Source: Pseudoalteromonas galatheae
GTDB lineage: Bacteria; Pseudomonadota; Gammaproteobacteria; Enterobacterales; Alteromonadaceae
Reading direction: 5' to 3'
Assembly (NCBI RefSeq): GCF_005886105.2
Contig: NZ_PNCO02000001.1
Span: 372,001 to 436,000 of the forward strand
DNA: 64,000 nucleotides
Positions 63,059-64,000 of this stretch are shown one piece after another (positions within the stretch are counted from its first letter, which is position 1; every line of letters starts with the position of its first letter). The notes below the pieces were generated by a model. It saw only the letters and a list, made by a program, of their open reading frames with translations. It was not told the DNA's origin and made no database searches. The position numbers and the translations under genes are program-made.

Positions 63059-64000
63059 TGCGTATATCTTAGGTGTTGGAGCATCTTTAGAAAATGAAAT
63101 ATTTAATACATTTTCAGATATTAATATAGATAACGATAGATTAATTGGGTTGGAGCAGATCCAATATTCAAATTATATTAAAAAAAAGCGTGATTTGAAT
63201 AATATGTCGGAAAGCCAATGCTTATTGGTCGCGGCATCTGGTGAGGCCATTAATACTTCACCATTTTCAACGAAACCAGAGGTACTTGAAAATGCAAACA
63301 TATATACGGTTTGCTCAATTGGTGAGCGTGATGTAAAGGTTGACGAGCGCACTAAACATGCTTGGACACAAGATGTGTCGACGGTTAACGCCGAAATAGC
63401 AAGGTTAAGACCGACTCAGTTGCTAATGGAACTTGCAAACCTATACTCAGCGAACATTTCTATACTATTCAACATTTGCGGCGAAAGTTTGACCTTTATC
63501 GGTGAGCAAAGCGGTGCTTCTCAAGCTTTTAAGCATGCAATTGAACACACGTTGACTGCGACTGAGTCGCCAATTTCACTCGTTGGTGGTGTCAGCAATG
63601 GCAGTCGAGAGATCATCGCTGAAGCAATCGAGCATTCGGTAAACTCGCTTGCTGAAGGTCGAAAGTTTGCGAAAGCTTCTGCCAGTGCATTGATCTCGAC
63701 TAGTGAGGCTCATCGTGATATCGCAGTAGCTAAGGTCTCACTTGTAGGATCTTATGATGATGAAGCCGCTTTGCTTGAAAAAATCAATGAGCCGCAGTAC
63801 GTAAGTTGTTTAGTTACCACAGAGCTTACTACGGATGTTGAAGGCAGTCTTGACTCAATCACTGAAGGAGATGGTACCAAGATTATAAATTTAACTAAGC
63901 GCTTTGGGTATCTTGCAGAGGCGTCATTGAGCTTCCAGTTTGCACTTGCCGTTGTGTTATTAAATAAGCAGCCAGAAAAGCACTTCCTTGTTGCTTGTCA
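63048..64000 (+). CDS. Ketosynthase-like / chain-length-factor-like protein (3' end cut by window)
   Basis: About 317 residues visible and no stop before the edge. ATG 63048, with AAAGGA just upstream, overlaps the dehydratase stop by 11 bp. N-terminus MIYNAYILGVGASLENEI; body with LRPTQLLMELANLYSANISILFNICGESLTFIGEQSGASQAFKHAIEHTL and SLVGGVSNGSREIIAEAIEH resembles the ketosynthase N-half. At the nucleophile position the segment reads FNICGESLTFIGEQSG, not the TACASS of active enzymes, so it looks like the CLF/decarboxylase-type partner of the KS at 56515. The first 70 residues are AT-rich and poor in family features. Confidence 0.68.
   Translation, partial: MIYNAYILGVGASLENEIFNTFSDINIDNDRLIGLEQIQYSNYIKKKRDLNNMSESQCLLVAASGEAINTSPFSTKPEVLENANIYTVCSIGERDVKVDERTKHAWTQDVSTVNAEIARLRPTQLLMELANLYSANISILFNICGESLTFIGEQSGASQAFKHAIEHTLTATESPISLVGGVSNGSREIIAEAIEHSVNSLAEGRKFAKASASALISTSEAHRDIAVAKVSLVGSYDDEAALLEKINEPQYVSCLVTTELTTDVEGSLDSITEGDGTKIINLTKRFGYLAEASLSFQFALAVVLLNKQPEKHFLVAC

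Overview
The window looks like a chromosome segment of a marine gammaproteobacterium of the order Alteromonadales, most probably Pseudoalteromonas or a close relative. This is inferred from gene content and order, not from a database search. The blocks ftsB-ispD-ispF-truD-surE-pcm-nlpD-rpoS, pepA-holC-valS divergent from lptF-lptG, and yggS-proC-yggT-rdgB-hemW divergent from pilT-pilU are classic gammaproteobacterial synteny. The base composition is moderately AT-rich.

Layout. 1-7.6 kb: a truncated DcaP-like porin, acetyl-CoA synthetase with a LuxR-type response regulator, a MoxR ATPase/VWA protein pair, and three small conserved proteins. 7.6-13.6 kb: the ftsB-to-rpoS block (division, isoprenoid, RNA/protein repair, sigma-S). 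13.6-21.9 kb: valS, holC, pepA, the lptFG LPS exporter permeases and an RDD protein. 22.0-22.85 kb: a tRNA-Leu(CAA) gene followed by three 95-bp units. Each unit carries an exact or near-exact copy of the last 19 nt of the tRNA plus an intrinsic terminator. This is an rtT-like arrangement comparable to that described downstream of E. coli tyrT.

22.8-39.1 kb: a capsule/exopolysaccharide locus read from both strands. It encodes an O-antigen-ligase/polymerase-like protein, Wzz-like and Wza-like proteins, a flippase, several glycosyltransferases, a priming sugar-phosphate transferase, a pyruvyltransferase, and a WecG/TagA transferase fused to a dead priming-transferase domain. A sigma-54-dependent activator sits in the middle, and at least four intergenic regions carry GG-N10-GC (-24/-12) elements. 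The locus is therefore probably a local sigma-54 regulon. A secreted LruC/DUF4114 protein and a small lipoprotein are embedded in it. 39.3-42.6 kb: a CHASE-GGDEF diguanylate cyclase and an orphan histidine kinase. 42.7-51.1 kb: a DUF885 lipoprotein, hemW-rdgB-DUF4426-yggT-proC-yggS, and the twitching ATPases pilT and pilU.

51.6-64.0 kb (runs off the end): a one-directional, tightly spaced biosynthetic operon that I do not recognise as any described pathway. Its genes encode, in order: a degenerate-aminotransferase/aminotransferase/SDR fusion; an amino-acid-type adenylation-carrier didomain protein; a ketosynthase with an intact C-H-H triad; a BAHD-type acyltransferase; an aryl-acid adenylating enzyme with a salicylate-type pocket; a salicylate-synthase-type chorismate enzyme; two free carrier proteins; a FabZ-like dehydratase; and a second ketosynthase-like (chain-length-factor-like) protein cut by the window end. 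Together they suggest a product in which salicylate is made from chorismate, activated and loaded on a carrier, then combined with a type-II polyketide/fatty-acyl chain and an amino acid, with amine formation by the fusion enzyme. It is the strongest candidate here for an undescribed system.
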